This document shows positions 8,874-18,014 of a DNA stretch of 64,000 nt, one piece after another; positions within the stretch are counted from its first letter, which is position 1, and each line of letters starts with the position of its first letter. The position numbers and the translations under genes are program-made. The stretch is from Vibrio sp. ES.051 (GTDB lineage Bacteria; Pseudomonadota; Gammaproteobacteria; Enterobacterales; Vibrionaceae). The DNA is taken from assembly GCF_002563795.1 (NCBI RefSeq), contig NZ_PDJL01000003.1, forward strand, positions 930,001 to 994,000, given 5' to 3'. The notes below the pieces were generated by a model, which made no database searches, was not told the DNA's origin, and saw only the letters and a list, made by a program, of their open reading frames with translations.

Positions 8874-10220
8874 TTATGCACTTTTAAATAACTGCGCCAA
8901 CTCAGTTAAACTGGTTGGGTAATCCACCGATTCATTCGCTGCTTGTTGCAGGTACGCACGTAAGTTCGGATACATTGCAACCGCTTGGTCTAACTCAGGA
9001 TCTTGCCCTGGCTGATAGCCTCCTAGAGGCAGCAATTCTTTTACCTGCAGATAGTTGGAATATATCTGGCGAAAGTTATTCGCAATCGTGCTGTGTGCTT
9101 CCTCCGCACACGTACTCATACAACGACTTATCGACGCGTTAATGTCAATCGCTGGGTAATGCCCTTGCTCGGCTAATTGACGAGATAAAACGACATGCCC
9201 ATCCAGAATCGCACGTGCCGAATCGACAACCGGATCTTGTTGATCATCGCCTTCAGCCAAAACCGTGTAAATTGCCGTTAAGCTGCCGTGTTCATTTTCA
9301 CTATTACCTGCACGCTCTAAAAGCTGAGGGAGCACACTGAATACGGATGGCGGATAACCACGAGAAGCAGGAGGCTCACCCATGGAGAGAGCAATTTCGC
9401 GTTGTGCCATTGCATACCGTGTTAACGAATCCATCAGTAACAAGACATCTTTTCCTTGATCGCGAAAATACTCTGACACTCGGTGGCAAAGCAATGTTGC
9501 TCTTAAGCGCATCAGTGGCGATTCGTCTGCGGGGGCTGCGATAATGATGGCTTTTTGGCGTGCTTCGGGGGTTAGGTTACGCTCAACAAATTCACGCACT
9601 TCTCGACCGCGCTCACCAATAAGACCAACCACAATCACGTCTGCTTCAGTGTTCTTAGTGATCATGCCCATCAGGACACTTTTACCGACACCACTGCCTG
9701 CCATTAAACCAATCCGCTGACCTTTACCAACCGTAAGTAAGCCATTAATTGCGCGTACGCCTACGTTGAGTGGTGTATCGACGGGACGACGCCTCAGAGG
9801 GTTAATCGGTTTGGGTTCCAGTGAAACACGGTCTCCCCCTTTTAGCGGCGCACCATCATCCAAGGGTTCACCTAAACCATTCAGCACACGGCCTAACCAC
9901 TGAGTACTCAGCTGCACGGTGCTGTCGCCATCCAGAGGAATCACCTTTGCACCAGCAAATAACCCGCCTAAACGGCGAATAGGCATAAGGTACGCAATGG
10001 TATGATCAAAGCCCACAACTTGAGCCTCGATCATATCGCCTTCTGCCGTTTCCACCAGACATCGTTGTTCGAGCTTAAAACGGCAGCCGACGGCTTGCAG
10101 CATCAAGCCGTTCACTTTTATCAAGCGCCCCGTCACTCGAGCGATGGGGATGGAATCAAGCGACGCCAGTGCATCGCTTAATCGCTCATTTAATAGATCA
10201 TGGCTAAGGGTATTACTCAT
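8874..10220 (-). CDS. fliI: Lateral flagellar export ATPase FliI
   Basis: The ATG at 10220 overlaps the fliH stop by 8 bp (ATGAGTAA), giving 448 residues; a longer frame to 10241 is less likely. It is an F1-beta-like ATPase with Walker A GSGVGKS at about 175-181, Walker B DVLLLMDS, and the conserved ERGREVREF and PSVFSVLPQLLERAG stretches. FliI hexamers use ATP to unload chaperone-substrate complexes at the export gate. The protein is intact. Confidence 0.95.
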   Translation of the reverse strand: MSNTLSHDLLNERLSDALASLDSIPIARVTGRLIKVNGLMLQAVGCRFKLEQRCLVETAEGDMIEAQVVGFDHTIAYLMPIRRLGGLFAGAKVIPLDGDSTVQLSTQWLGRVLNGLGEPLDDGAPLKGGDRVSLEPKPINPLRRRPVDTPLNVGVRAINGLLTVGKGQRIGLMAGSGVGKSVLMGMITKNTEADVIVVGLIGERGREVREFVERNLTPEARQKAIIIAAPADESPLMRLRATLLCHRVSEYFRDQGKDVLLLMDSLTRYAMAQREIALSMGEPPASRGYPPSVFSVLPQLLERAGNSENEHGSLTAIYTVLAEGDDQQDPVVDSARAILDGHVVLSRQLAEQGHYPAIDINASISRCMSTCAEEAHSTIANNFRQIYSNYLQVKELLPLGGYQPGQDPELDQAVAMYPNLRAYLQQAANESVDYPTSLTELAQLFKSA

Positions 10221-10968
10221 GCTCTGGCTCAACCTGCGCAATACTCACTTCATCCAAAAGATGCTGTTTGACGTTATCCATGCACGCCTCTAAGCGTGAA
10301 TCACAACTGGCGTCCGCCTCTGCATCATCCGTCACCAATTGACAGCCGCCAATCGGCAACTGAGCATTCGCGACCAGTTTCCATGACTGCGGCAGATCCG
10401 CATTGACTTGAGTGATCCGCTCTAAATCTTGCGGATTCAAATGCACCGTGACCGTTTCTGCTTTACCTGGCATCGCGGACAAGGTTTCATCGACCAAAGC
10501 GAGGATCTGTTGCGGCATCAAGGTTAACTCAGCACGAACCACCTGCTGGGCCACCTTTTGTACCAATTCGCAAATCATATGACGTTGCTGTTGCTCTTTT
10601 TCATCTTGCCAACGAGACAGTGCATGAAAAAGCTCGTTCACAGGTTTCGCCGCTTCTAAGAAGTTTTGCTTTCCTGACTGCTCACCAGACACAAAGCCTT
10701 TCTGGAAGCCTTCTTTCTGACCATCTAACAAGCCTTGCTGCTTGCCCTGCTCGATACCTTGGCGTAAGCCTTCTTCATGGCCTTGTTGTAACCCTTGTTG
10801 AAAGCCCGCCTCAAGTTGCTGTTGAATATCAACTTGAGGCTCTTGTCTGCCCTGATTATCCGAACCAAACTCGTTATCTATTTCCGTCGGTTTCGCCAGC
10901 GGTGGAAATCGATGTAATCGATACCCACTCGGCGGCAGCCGCATGATGCTTGATTTTGTCTCTGACAT
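10213..10968 (-). CDS. fliH: Lateral flagellar FliH (FliI regulator)
   Basis: The ATG at 10968 lies 4 bp after the fliG stop and gives 251 residues. The longer frame to 11073 runs inside fliG and is unlikely. Residues about 55-110 carry the Gln/Gly/Glu-rich GxxxG repeat helix typical of FliH, followed by a conserved C-terminal domain like the peripheral stalk of V-type ATPases. FliH binds FliI and anchors it to FliN at the C-ring. Confidence 0.92.
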   Translation of the reverse strand: MSETKSSIMRLPPSGYRLHRFPPLAKPTEIDNEFGSDNQGRQEPQVDIQQQLEAGFQQGLQQGHEEGLRQGIEQGKQQGLLDGQKEGFQKGFVSGEQSGKQNFLEAAKPVNELFHALSRWQDEKEQQQRHMICELVQKVAQQVVRAELTLMPQQILALVDETLSAMPGKAETVTVHLNPQDLERITQVNADLPQSWKLVANAQLPIGGCQLVTDDAEADASCDSRLEACMDNVKQHLLDEVSIAQVEPEHE

Positions 10969-10972
10969 GACG

Positions 10973-11986
10973 TTACTCCACCGTTGGCTCTTCGTAGAGC
11001 AGCAACTGAATATCACCGGACTCATCCAATTCACGGACCATTTGCATGGCCTCTTGACGCGCTTTTTGCACACGGCTTAGAGCAATACCGCCTCGAGCTT
11101 CCATATCGTCTTCCAATGCTTTCACCATACGTTGTGGCATTGAACGCTTAACCGCTTGCTGCAACGTAATATCCGAACCTTTGAGCGCGATAGCCCAAAG
11201 CTCAAGCGGAACTTGTTGCACGAGTATGTCCATGGTTTCTTCACGCTGGCGGCCAAGCACCATGAAGTCGAACATGTTTTCTTCAATCGCGTTAACAATA
11301 TCTTCATCATGCAATTTCAGCATTTCCATTAACGCACCACGATCGCCTTCAAAGCAGTTAATAATGTCAGCGGCTTGTTTAACCCCCGACAGTGGCGTGC
11401 TTTGACTTGCAGAGACTTTCTCAATACAACGCTCTACTAGGTCATGTAGATCCGTGGCGACCTGATGGTCAATATCTTGTAACTGCGCAATACGGAACAA
11501 AATTTCATCATGATAATCTTGCGGAAGGTTCTTTAAGACCGCCGAAGAACTATCCGCTGGCAAGTATGCGAGGAAAATAGCTTGCATTTGCGGGTGTTCA
11601 TTCACGATGAAACGGGCCAGTATTTCAGCATCCACCCACTGTAAACGCTGCATGTTGTTGCGAATTTCATCGCCATACAGGGTATTTAGCAGCCCTTTTG
11701 CTAAGTCATTACCTAATGCTTTACGTAACGTATTAGACAAGTACTCTTTCGATGCACCACGAATGCCACTGTGCTCTCGGAAATCTTCAAAGAAAGTTTG
11801 AATAACGCCACGAGCAGAATCACTCTTAATGCCATTCATCTTGGCCATTGCTCGAGTCACCCGCTGGGTTTCATCACGGCTAAAGTGCTGTAAAACCTTT
11901 GCGGCGGCATCTTCGCCCATGCCTAATAGCACGAGCGCAGTTTGTTCTACATAACTAAGCGTCTGCTTTGACGGAACTGTGTTCAT
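10973..11986 (-). CDS. fliG: Lateral flagellar rotor protein FliG
   Basis: This 337-residue protein of normal FliG length has an N-terminal FliF-binding domain, a middle ARM domain with an EHPQ motif (NEHPQMQAIFLAYL), and a C-terminal torque domain with charged residues that face the stator. The start overlaps the end of fliF by 32 bp. FliG in the C-ring converts LafT/LafU ion flow into rotation. Confidence 0.95.
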   Translation of the reverse strand: MNTVPSKQTLSYVEQTALVLLGMGEDAAAKVLQHFSRDETQRVTRAMAKMNGIKSDSARGVIQTFFEDFREHSGIRGASKEYLSNTLRKALGNDLAKGLLNTLYGDEIRNNMQRLQWVDAEILARFIVNEHPQMQAIFLAYLPADSSSAVLKNLPQDYHDEILFRIAQLQDIDHQVATDLHDLVERCIEKVSASQSTPLSGVKQAADIINCFEGDRGALMEMLKLHDEDIVNAIEENMFDFMVLGRQREETMDILVQQVPLELWAIALKGSDITLQQAVKRSMPQRMVKALEDDMEARGGIALSRVQKARQEAMQMVRELDESGDIQLLLYEEPTVE

Positions 11987-13700
11987 TGATGTTTACCCAT
12001 TGTTTCAGTATTTCGGCTACGCGCTCTGGCTCTTCGTTGGCAATAAGCTGTAGATGTTTCAATTGAATCTCTAATGGCGAGCCCGCTGGTGGCAACATAT
12101 CGCTGTTAACATCTAAACCAGAAGAAGCTGCAATGCCTTTTTCTGATAAACGACGGTCAAGACCTTCTTCGTGCTCACGTTCTTCGCGAGTTTGTAGATT
12201 TTCGTAATCTGTCTCGTCTTGTGGCTCTGAAAAATCGAGTTCTGGTTTTGGTTTGTCGGCGCCAGTGAGATGCATGATTAATGGACGAAGGACGAAGAAA
12301 ATCATCGCCAAGCCCAACATGCCACCAATCACGTAACGTAATGGCTGCTGTACGGTTGGGTCTTGCCACCAAGGCAGTGCCGGCGGCGCATCAATCTCAA
12401 TCGGGGTAAAGTTGAAGCTCAATAAGCTCAAACTATCACCACGTTCTGCTGAAATCCCGACGGCGTCCATAATCATGGTTGAGATCTGAGCTTTATCTGC
12501 TTCACTCCAAACCTCACCATCAGGAGATGCTTTCGAGTTCAACAATACCGACACGCTCATTTTCTTAATTTGACCTTGTTGATATTGAGTACGACGAACA
12601 CTGCTGCCTACCGCGTATTGACGATTCACTTCTGAACGCGCATTGGTATTTTGGCTGTCCTCTGTCTCCGCTTCTCCTGTTACCGGAGGTTGGTTACTTA
12701 ATGAACCAGGCACACCGAGAGCAATTTGATCGACCGAGTTGTTATGAATCGTATGTTCGTTACGAACAACCGGCGCGTTATCGACAATCTCTTGAGTTTC
12801 TTCAACTTGGCTGAAATCCATATCGGCCGCGACTTGCACTCGAAAGTTACTCGGGCCCACGATGGGTGTCAGCATGTCCGATGCGCGCTGAATGATCTGC
12901 TTCTCAACGTTCTTCTGATACTCCAAATATTTAGCGTTCACTTTGCCGGTTTCTGCAGAGGCTATATCAGCACTTAGCAAACGACCATATTGGTCGATAA
13001 CGGAAACAAATTCTGGCTTCATCGCCGTGACACTACCAACCACCAAGTTGATGATGGCTTCGACTTGCTCTGGTTTCAGATCCTCGCCAGGTTTTATTTC
13101 TAACATGACAGAAGCTGATGGGTTTTCACTATTTTGGCGTACAAATAAAGTTTGACGAGGTATCGCTAAGTGAACACGTGCATTCACTACTGCGTTTAAA
13201 GACATGATCGTGCGTACTAACTCACCCTCTAGACCATGACGATAGCGCGCCGTTTCCATGAATTGGCTCGTACCTAGAGAACTGTCTTCTTTTAGTGAAT
13301 CCAACCCCGTTGGTAGCTTGGCTTTGACTCCCTTAGACGCCAACAACATGCGCAATTTAGCGACTTCGCCTTCAGGCACGAGGACTTGCCCGTTTTGCTC
13401 TTGCATGCGGTAATTCACGCCTTCACTTTCCAATACCGACACGATTTCGCCAATATCAAAACGTTCTTGTTGGCTGTATAACGGGCGAAAGCTTTGTGAA
13501 GAACTCCAGAGTGCAACAACAATAATCGCCGCAACGATGGCGGCTAATACTGCGGATAAAACCAGATTTCGCTGACTACTAGACCAGACTTGTTTCAGCT
13601 TATTAGTAACATCATCCATGCCATTCGATTTAGAAAATGCCGGGGTTGAGCCGGTGGCCATGGCCGTATTTCTAGCAACTTGAGGGGTTAGTTCTGACAT
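11955..13700 (-). CDS. fliF: Lateral flagellar MS-ring protein FliF
   Basis: The start is the ATG at 13700, one codon inside a TTG at 13703 that directly follows the fliE stop. The product has 581 residues. A membrane segment lies at about residues 47-67, then the ring-building motifs and large periplasmic region, a second membrane segment near 450-470, and an acidic C-terminal tail that binds FliG. FliF assembles the MS ring that houses the export gate. Confidence 0.95.
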   Translation of the reverse strand: MSELTPQVARNTAMATGSTPAFSKSNGMDDVTNKLKQVWSSSQRNLVLSAVLAAIVAAIIVVALWSSSQSFRPLYSQQERFDIGEIVSVLESEGVNYRMQEQNGQVLVPEGEVAKLRMLLASKGVKAKLPTGLDSLKEDSSLGTSQFMETARYRHGLEGELVRTIMSLNAVVNARVHLAIPRQTLFVRQNSENPSASVMLEIKPGEDLKPEQVEAIINLVVGSVTAMKPEFVSVIDQYGRLLSADIASAETGKVNAKYLEYQKNVEKQIIQRASDMLTPIVGPSNFRVQVAADMDFSQVEETQEIVDNAPVVRNEHTIHNNSVDQIALGVPGSLSNQPPVTGEAETEDSQNTNARSEVNRQYAVGSSVRRTQYQQGQIKKMSVSVLLNSKASPDGEVWSEADKAQISTMIMDAVGISAERGDSLSLLSFNFTPIEIDAPPALPWWQDPTVQQPLRYVIGGMLGLAMIFFVLRPLIMHLTGADKPKPELDFSEPQDETDYENLQTREEREHEEGLDRRLSEKGIAASSGLDVNSDMLPPAGSPLEIQLKHLQLIANEEPERVAEILKQWVNINEHSSVKADA

Positions 13701-13703
13701 CAA

Positions 13704-14060
13704 TTACACCGGCATTTTCATAATATCTTCAAAAGAGCTCACTACTTTGTTGCGCACTTGCATCAAAGCACTAAAAGACAAACTGGCTTTTTGGCTTGCG
13801 ACCATTGCACCAACGAGATCATCACTTTTCCCTGTTTCTACCGCCGTTACTTTTTGGCTAGCAACCGATTGATGTTGATTCACCGAGTCCAGTACATTTG
13901 TCATCGCTTGAGAAAATGATAGCGGTGCGTTGAGTGATTGTTGATCTAAAGGGTTTGCACTCACGATAAAATCCGGCGACTGTACTTGCGTCTGCATCGC
14001 CTGCATTTTTGACAACATGAGTTGCTCTGCCGAGACCGCATGAGTAGGTTGACTTGCCAT
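13704..14060 (-). CDS. fliE: Lateral flagellar FliE (MS ring-rod junction)
   Basis: This 118-residue protein has the FliE C-terminal region (SFSQAMTNVLDSVN ... SLSFSALMQVRNKVVSSFEDIMKMPV). It lies between lafK and fliF and abuts fliF with no gap. FliE is exported early and joins the MS ring to the proximal rod. Confidence 0.93.
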   Translation of the reverse strand: MASQPTHAVSAEQLMLSKMQAMQTQVQSPDFIVSANPLDQQSLNAPLSFSQAMTNVLDSVNQHQSVASQKVTAVETGKSDDLVGAMVASQKASLSFSALMQVRNKVVSSFEDIMKMPV

Positions 14061-14075
14061 CTATTCTTTCTCCTA

Positions 14076-15407
14076 TTAGGCAGCCGAGCCTAGTGCCGAC
14101 TGTAAATCAATACCATGTTCTCGCATTGCAGCGAGCTTATAACGTAGCGCTCGAGTTGAGACTCCTAACGCATTCGCTGTTTTTGTTCGGTTTCCACCAA
14201 ACTGACGTAACTTGTCCAAAATAAATTGGTATTCAGCCTGCTTCTTCGCTTCCACATGGCCAAAGCTTGATGTTGGCTCTGCGGATGAAACAGGCGTCAC
14301 AACATCAATAGGGAGCATCAGATCTTGCGCCGTGATGTAATCACCATGACGCATGACCAAAGCACGTTGAATGACATTTTCCAATTCGCGAATATTGCCC
14401 GGCCAATGATATTGGCTCAACGCACTGATCGCATCTTGAGATAATTGGCAACGACTGCCCTCTTGATACTTCTCAATAAAAAATTGACTGATCGGTAAAA
14501 TGTCTTCTTGTCTCTCACGAAGTGGGGCCCAATGCAGCGGTAGCACATCTAATCGGTAGTAAAGATCCTCACGGAACGTCCCTTTACGAACCTCTTCACG
14601 GAGATCTTTATTCGTCGCGGCGATCACACGAATATCCAGTTGAATGGTTTTGTGACTGCCTACGCGCTCGACTTCTCGCTCTTGCAGCACTCGCAACAAC
14701 TTCGCTTGAACTGCGGGTGACATTTCTCCAATTTCATCCAGCAGAATGGTCCCGCCATTCGCCTCTTCAAACTTACCACTTTGTGAGTTCATCGCTCCTG
14801 TAAAGGCCCCTTTTACATGACCAAACAAGACCGCTTCTAACATCGACTCTGGGATAGCAGCGCAGTTAACCGCTACAAATGGCCCATTTAAACGAGGAGA
14901 GTGCTCATGCACATATCGCGCCAGTACTTCTTTCCCTGTCCCCGACTCACCGGTAATTAAAACGCTGGCATTCGTACAAGCCGCGCGATGTGCCAATTGC
15001 AGCAACTGTTTGCTGCGCCAAGAGTTAGCAACGATATTGGCCATTGGCTTACTCAACGCTTCAACGCGCATCAGTAAATTGACCAGCTGATTGGCTTCAA
15101 ATGGGCGCAAAAGGTAATCTGTCGCTCCAGACTTCATCGTCTCGGCCGCCAAAATTCCTTGCTCTTGATCGACGATCGCGATAACCACACCAGAATGGCG
15201 CTGCTTTTGATGACAAGCAACAAACTCACGGACACACATGTCAGGCAAGGTGGAACTGACTAAGGTGATCTCGGCGCGCTCTTGAAGTAATGCACCTCGG
15301 CCAGTACGAGTGTGTGTCACTGTATAGCCTGCATGTTGCAACACATCTAATACTGGTTGAGCTAGGGCCTCATTTGGCTCAATCAACAAAATATTCGTTT
15401 TCATCAT
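14076..15407 (-). CDS. lafK: LafK, sigma-54-dependent activator of lateral flagellar genes
   Basis: This 443-residue enhancer-binding protein has a receiver-like domain (1-118), an AAA+ domain with Walker A GESGTGKE (153-160) and the sigma-54 contact loop GAFTGA (200-205), and a Fis-type helix-turn-helix at the C-terminus. The receiver is degenerate: the phospho-acceptor position in LVSSTLPD is Ser, and the usual Lys is Arg101. It is therefore probably not phosphorylated, as in FlrA/FleQ relatives. The ATG shares one base with the motY stop. In V. parahaemolyticus LafK with sigma-54 turns on the middle lateral genes. Confidence 0.93.
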   Translation of the reverse strand: MMKTNILLIEPNEALAQPVLDVLQHAGYTVTHTRTGRGALLQERAEITLVSSTLPDMCVREFVACHQKQRHSGVVIAIVDQEQGILAAETMKSGATDYLLRPFEANQLVNLLMRVEALSKPMANIVANSWRSKQLLQLAHRAACTNASVLITGESGTGKEVLARYVHEHSPRLNGPFVAVNCAAIPESMLEAVLFGHVKGAFTGAMNSQSGKFEEANGGTILLDEIGEMSPAVQAKLLRVLQEREVERVGSHKTIQLDIRVIAATNKDLREEVRKGTFREDLYYRLDVLPLHWAPLRERQEDILPISQFFIEKYQEGSRCQLSQDAISALSQYHWPGNIRELENVIQRALVMRHGDYITAQDLMLPIDVVTPVSSAEPTSSFGHVEAKKQAEYQFILDKLRQFGGNRTKTANALGVSTRALRYKLAAMREHGIDLQSALGSAA

Positions 15408-16426
15408 TATTGAACCTTAACTTTCATTTGTTGGGTTTGCTGTTGTACATACATGGCGTTTTTCGTCTTAGTGCGCTCGTTATCTCTAACAAGACGTAAC
15501 GTCACACGTCGATTTTTTGCTTGGCCTCTCGCTGATGCATTGCTTGTGATGGGATAACGCGAACCATGAGCTCTCACTTCAAGCATCGATTTATCAACCC
15601 CAAGCTCTTTCAATGCTTGTGCAACTTTCTCTGCTCGCTGCCGTGACACGGAAAGGTTCGCTAAACTAGCGCCTACATTATCAGTGTGACTATCGATGAG
15701 GATTTTGGTGATACGTTCATCAACCGAAACATAACTATGAAGTGCGGCGAGCGTTTCCTGTTGTGTGTGGCTCAATTCTTTCTGCCCAAACCCAAACAAA
15801 AGCACAAGGTCTCTTGCTTGCGCAAACGTCAGCTCAGGTAAACGCTGTCGACAAGCGTTAAATGACTTTAGCGCGCCTTCTATTTGAAGAGTGGGAATGA
15901 CGATCTCCGATAAAATGGAAGCGCTACCTTCACCAAGTGACAATGTCACCCATTTACCTGTAGAAACAGACTCGAACAAAGCTTCAGCGCCTTTACTAAA
16001 GACAAACCGATGAGATGGTTTGGTAACGTTCAGAGACGTTAGGAGTTGTTTAGAAGCCTCACGATGCCAAGGCGCATTTTGGCTTAGTAAAATAATAGTG
16101 TGCCATTTGTTACTTTCATACTGAATATCGGAAATAAAACGAATTTCCCCTCTCACTTCCGATCGGAAATAAAACTTCCCATAAGAAGAGTTCATCTGCA
16201 ATAAGTTGCACTCTAATTTTGTTCCTTTGTATTTCCATTGTGAAATATCCATAGGGATGGTTACAATTTCACCAGAAAATCCAAAATTAGGAAAAAGTAA
16301 ACTGACGAAGAAGAATATTTTATAAATGATTAAACCTTTCCAAGGAGTGTATAACTTACATTTCCATGACTTACTCAGTTTAATTAAATATGCCAATAAA
16401 CCCTGACGACTGGCACAGCTAATCAT
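15407..16426 (-). CDS. motY: Lateral motor protein MotY
   Basis: This 339-residue open frame has a membrane-export signal at about residues 31-50 (ending FGFSG), an N-terminal MotY domain, and a C-terminal OmpA-type peptidoglycan-binding domain (IDSHTDNVGAS ... LSVSRQRAEKVAQALKELG, RAHGSRYP, NRRVTL). MotY forms the T-ring part of the basal body that holds the stators. The leader before the hydrophobic stretch is unusually long and no better ATG is seen, so the start is uncertain. It is the first gene of the leftward operon. Confidence 0.88.
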   Translation of the reverse strand: MISCASRQGLLAYLIKLSKSWKCKLYTPWKGLIIYKIFFFVSLLFPNFGFSGEIVTIPMDISQWKYKGTKLECNLLQMNSSYGKFYFRSEVRGEIRFISDIQYESNKWHTIILLSQNAPWHREASKQLLTSLNVTKPSHRFVFSKGAEALFESVSTGKWVTLSLGEGSASILSEIVIPTLQIEGALKSFNACRQRLPELTFAQARDLVLLFGFGQKELSHTQQETLAALHSYVSVDERITKILIDSHTDNVGASLANLSVSRQRAEKVAQALKELGVDKSMLEVRAHGSRYPITSNASARGQAKNRRVTLRLVRDNERTKTKNAMYVQQQTQQMKVKVQ

Positions 16427-16809
16427 ACTAATTACCTATTCTGAAATATTAAAATTGGTTAAAAAGCGCCCGCAAAAGTAGACCATAGGTCCAAATGGCA
16501 ACTTTTTAACAGCAAAGCAACAATATTTATATTTTTATATATGAAAATGACCACTATGCCTTGAAAGGAGTTCCAATCGGCGAATAACGGCAGAAAGCGC
16601 TAGTGTTATTTTTATTTGTTCAGCAAATTTTAAGCAAAATTAACTCTTTTTAATTTTTATTAAAAGCTTCGTATGTAATCACATTGGCAACATATGAACT
16701 AAAGTCACAATCTGAAAGCTTTAAACTAAAATATCATTAAATATTCCGTGTAGACTACGCAGCTATTAAGTTCAAACAGTTTCGATTGTTAACGCACGGT
16801 AAAATATAA
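16427..16809. promoter_or_regulatory. Divergent control region between motY and fliM operons
   Basis: These 383 bp of AT-rich sequence must hold two back-to-back promoters, for the motY-lafK-fliEFGHIJ and fliMNPQR-flhBA operons. Searching by eye for GG-N10-GC on both strands gave no exact sigma-54 match. Promoter positions are therefore not assigned. Confidence 0.5.
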
Positions 16810-17625
16810 ATGGAAAGTAGAGTTAGCGAGCCTATTTCTGATCTTCAACTACTTGACGTTGAATTATTAGGAAAGCCTATTCATATCATTCGCGAAAAAC
16901 TCGAGAGTTTGATTGCGGAGTCTTGTTCTAGCCTTACGATAGAATTACAAAATTGGTTCAAAACAAGTAAAGTGGAAGCTAACTTAACCTCTGTAGATTT
17001 GCACCGCTTTAACCCGACACAGCTCGATAGAGACCTAACCTCTACCCATCAACACCAAGAAGGTGGGATGGTCTTTATTCATGGTGAGCCCCACATGCTA
17101 ATAAAGCTCGCTGATCGCTTTTACGCAGCCAGCACAGAGCGCTCTGTGACGACGCTGACCGCGAGCGATCTGCGCTTACAAGAGCGAATCAGCCGCATCA
17201 TCATTGGCTGGCTTGCGCCTGATCGCATGTGGCAAATGGGTGAATATGAAGCACCTCGAGGTATCGGCCTTAACGTGAAGCTAAACATCACGTGTGATGA
17301 TCATCAAGGCACTATCCAACTCAAGCTTGATAGCCGCCTCATTCAAACGCTGATCGAGCAGCTTGAACTGCAACCCGATACTGATTTGTATCAACCATTC
17401 TGTCGCTCTTTAGAGTCGACCCCAGTTCGACTGAATATAGTTCTCAGCAAAAAGAAAATGGCCTTGAGCGACGTTATGGGTTTAAAACCCGACGACATTT
17501 TGCCTATTGAGCTGCTTAATACGGTTCCAGTAAGCATTGGTAACCAGTCTCTATTTACTGGCCGAATTGCAGAGCAAGATGGCCAACTTGTTATGATATT
17601 TAACCCGGATAAGGAATCGCAGTAA
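16810..17625 (+). CDS. fliM: Lateral C-ring protein FliM, short form without CheY-binding N-terminus
   Basis: This 271-residue protein has the FliM middle (CheC-like) and C-terminal (SpoA/FliN-like) domains, well below the usual 320-350 residues. An in-frame TAA lies immediately before the ATG (16807-16809), so the N-terminus really is short. The EIDALL-type CheY-binding peptide and its linker are absent. FliM links FliG to FliN in the switch complex. The stop overlaps the fliN start in TAATG. Any chemotactic switching of this motor would have to go through another contact. Confidence 0.88.
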   Translation: MESRVSEPISDLQLLDVELLGKPIHIIREKLESLIAESCSSLTIELQNWFKTSKVEANLTSVDLHRFNPTQLDRDLTSTHQHQEGGMVFIHGEPHMLIKLADRFYAASTERSVTTLTASDLRLQERISRIIIGWLAPDRMWQMGEYEAPRGIGLNVKLNITCDDHQGTIQLKLDSRLIQTLIEQLELQPDTDLYQPFCRSLESTPVRLNIVLSKKKMALSDVMGLKPDDILPIELLNTVPVSIGNQSLFTGRIAEQDGQLVMIFNPDKESQ

Positions 17626-17996
17626 TGAGCGAAGCGCCAGAAACTAAAGCATTTGACGCAGATGAGTTGAACTTTGACGACTTTCAACTAGAGGACTTTG
17701 AGACCGAACACACGTTTCAACCAGAACCTGTTGCTGCAGAGCGTGATTTGAGTTTTTTCAAAAGCATTCCTGTGACCGTCACACTAGAAGTGGCCAGTAA
17801 AGAAATTCCCCTCGGTGATTTAATGAAAGCGGGCGAAGGCACGGTTATCGAACTCGATAAGCTCAATGGTGAGCCTTTAGATGTAAAAGTGAACGGCTCA
17901 CTGATGGGCCACGCTGAGGTCGTGGTCATCAATGACAAATATGGCCTTCGCTTGATTGATGTGAATGATTCCGCATTAAGCGGCGTTGGTCGATAA
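17625..17996 (+). CDS. fliN: Lateral C-ring protein FliN
   Basis: This 123-residue protein has an acidic N-terminal extension (about residues 1-45, rich in Asp/Glu/Phe) and a C-terminal SpoA domain of the FliN type (VTVTLEVASKEIPLGDLM, then GEPLDVKVNG and GLRLIDV). FliN forms the bottom of the C-ring and docks FliH-FliI. Because the lateral FliM lacks its CheY peptide, FliN is a candidate for direct CheY binding (inference). Confidence 0.93.
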   Translation: MSEAPETKAFDADELNFDDFQLEDFETEHTFQPEPVAAERDLSFFKSIPVTVTLEVASKEIPLGDLMKAGEGTVIELDKLNGEPLDVKVNGSLMGHAEVVVINDKYGLRLIDVNDSALSGVGR

Positions 17997-18014
17997 TCTT
18001 TGGTAGGCATTACA

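Noticed and set aside
10741..10860. Repetitive Gln/Gly-coding stretch that looks like a DNA repeat
   Set aside because: It is the normal GxxxG helix of FliH, not a CRISPR array or mobile repeat.
16561..16600. GG-rich bases near GGAGTTCCAATCGGCG as a sigma-54 promoter
   Set aside because: The spacing between GG and GC is not ten bases on either strand.
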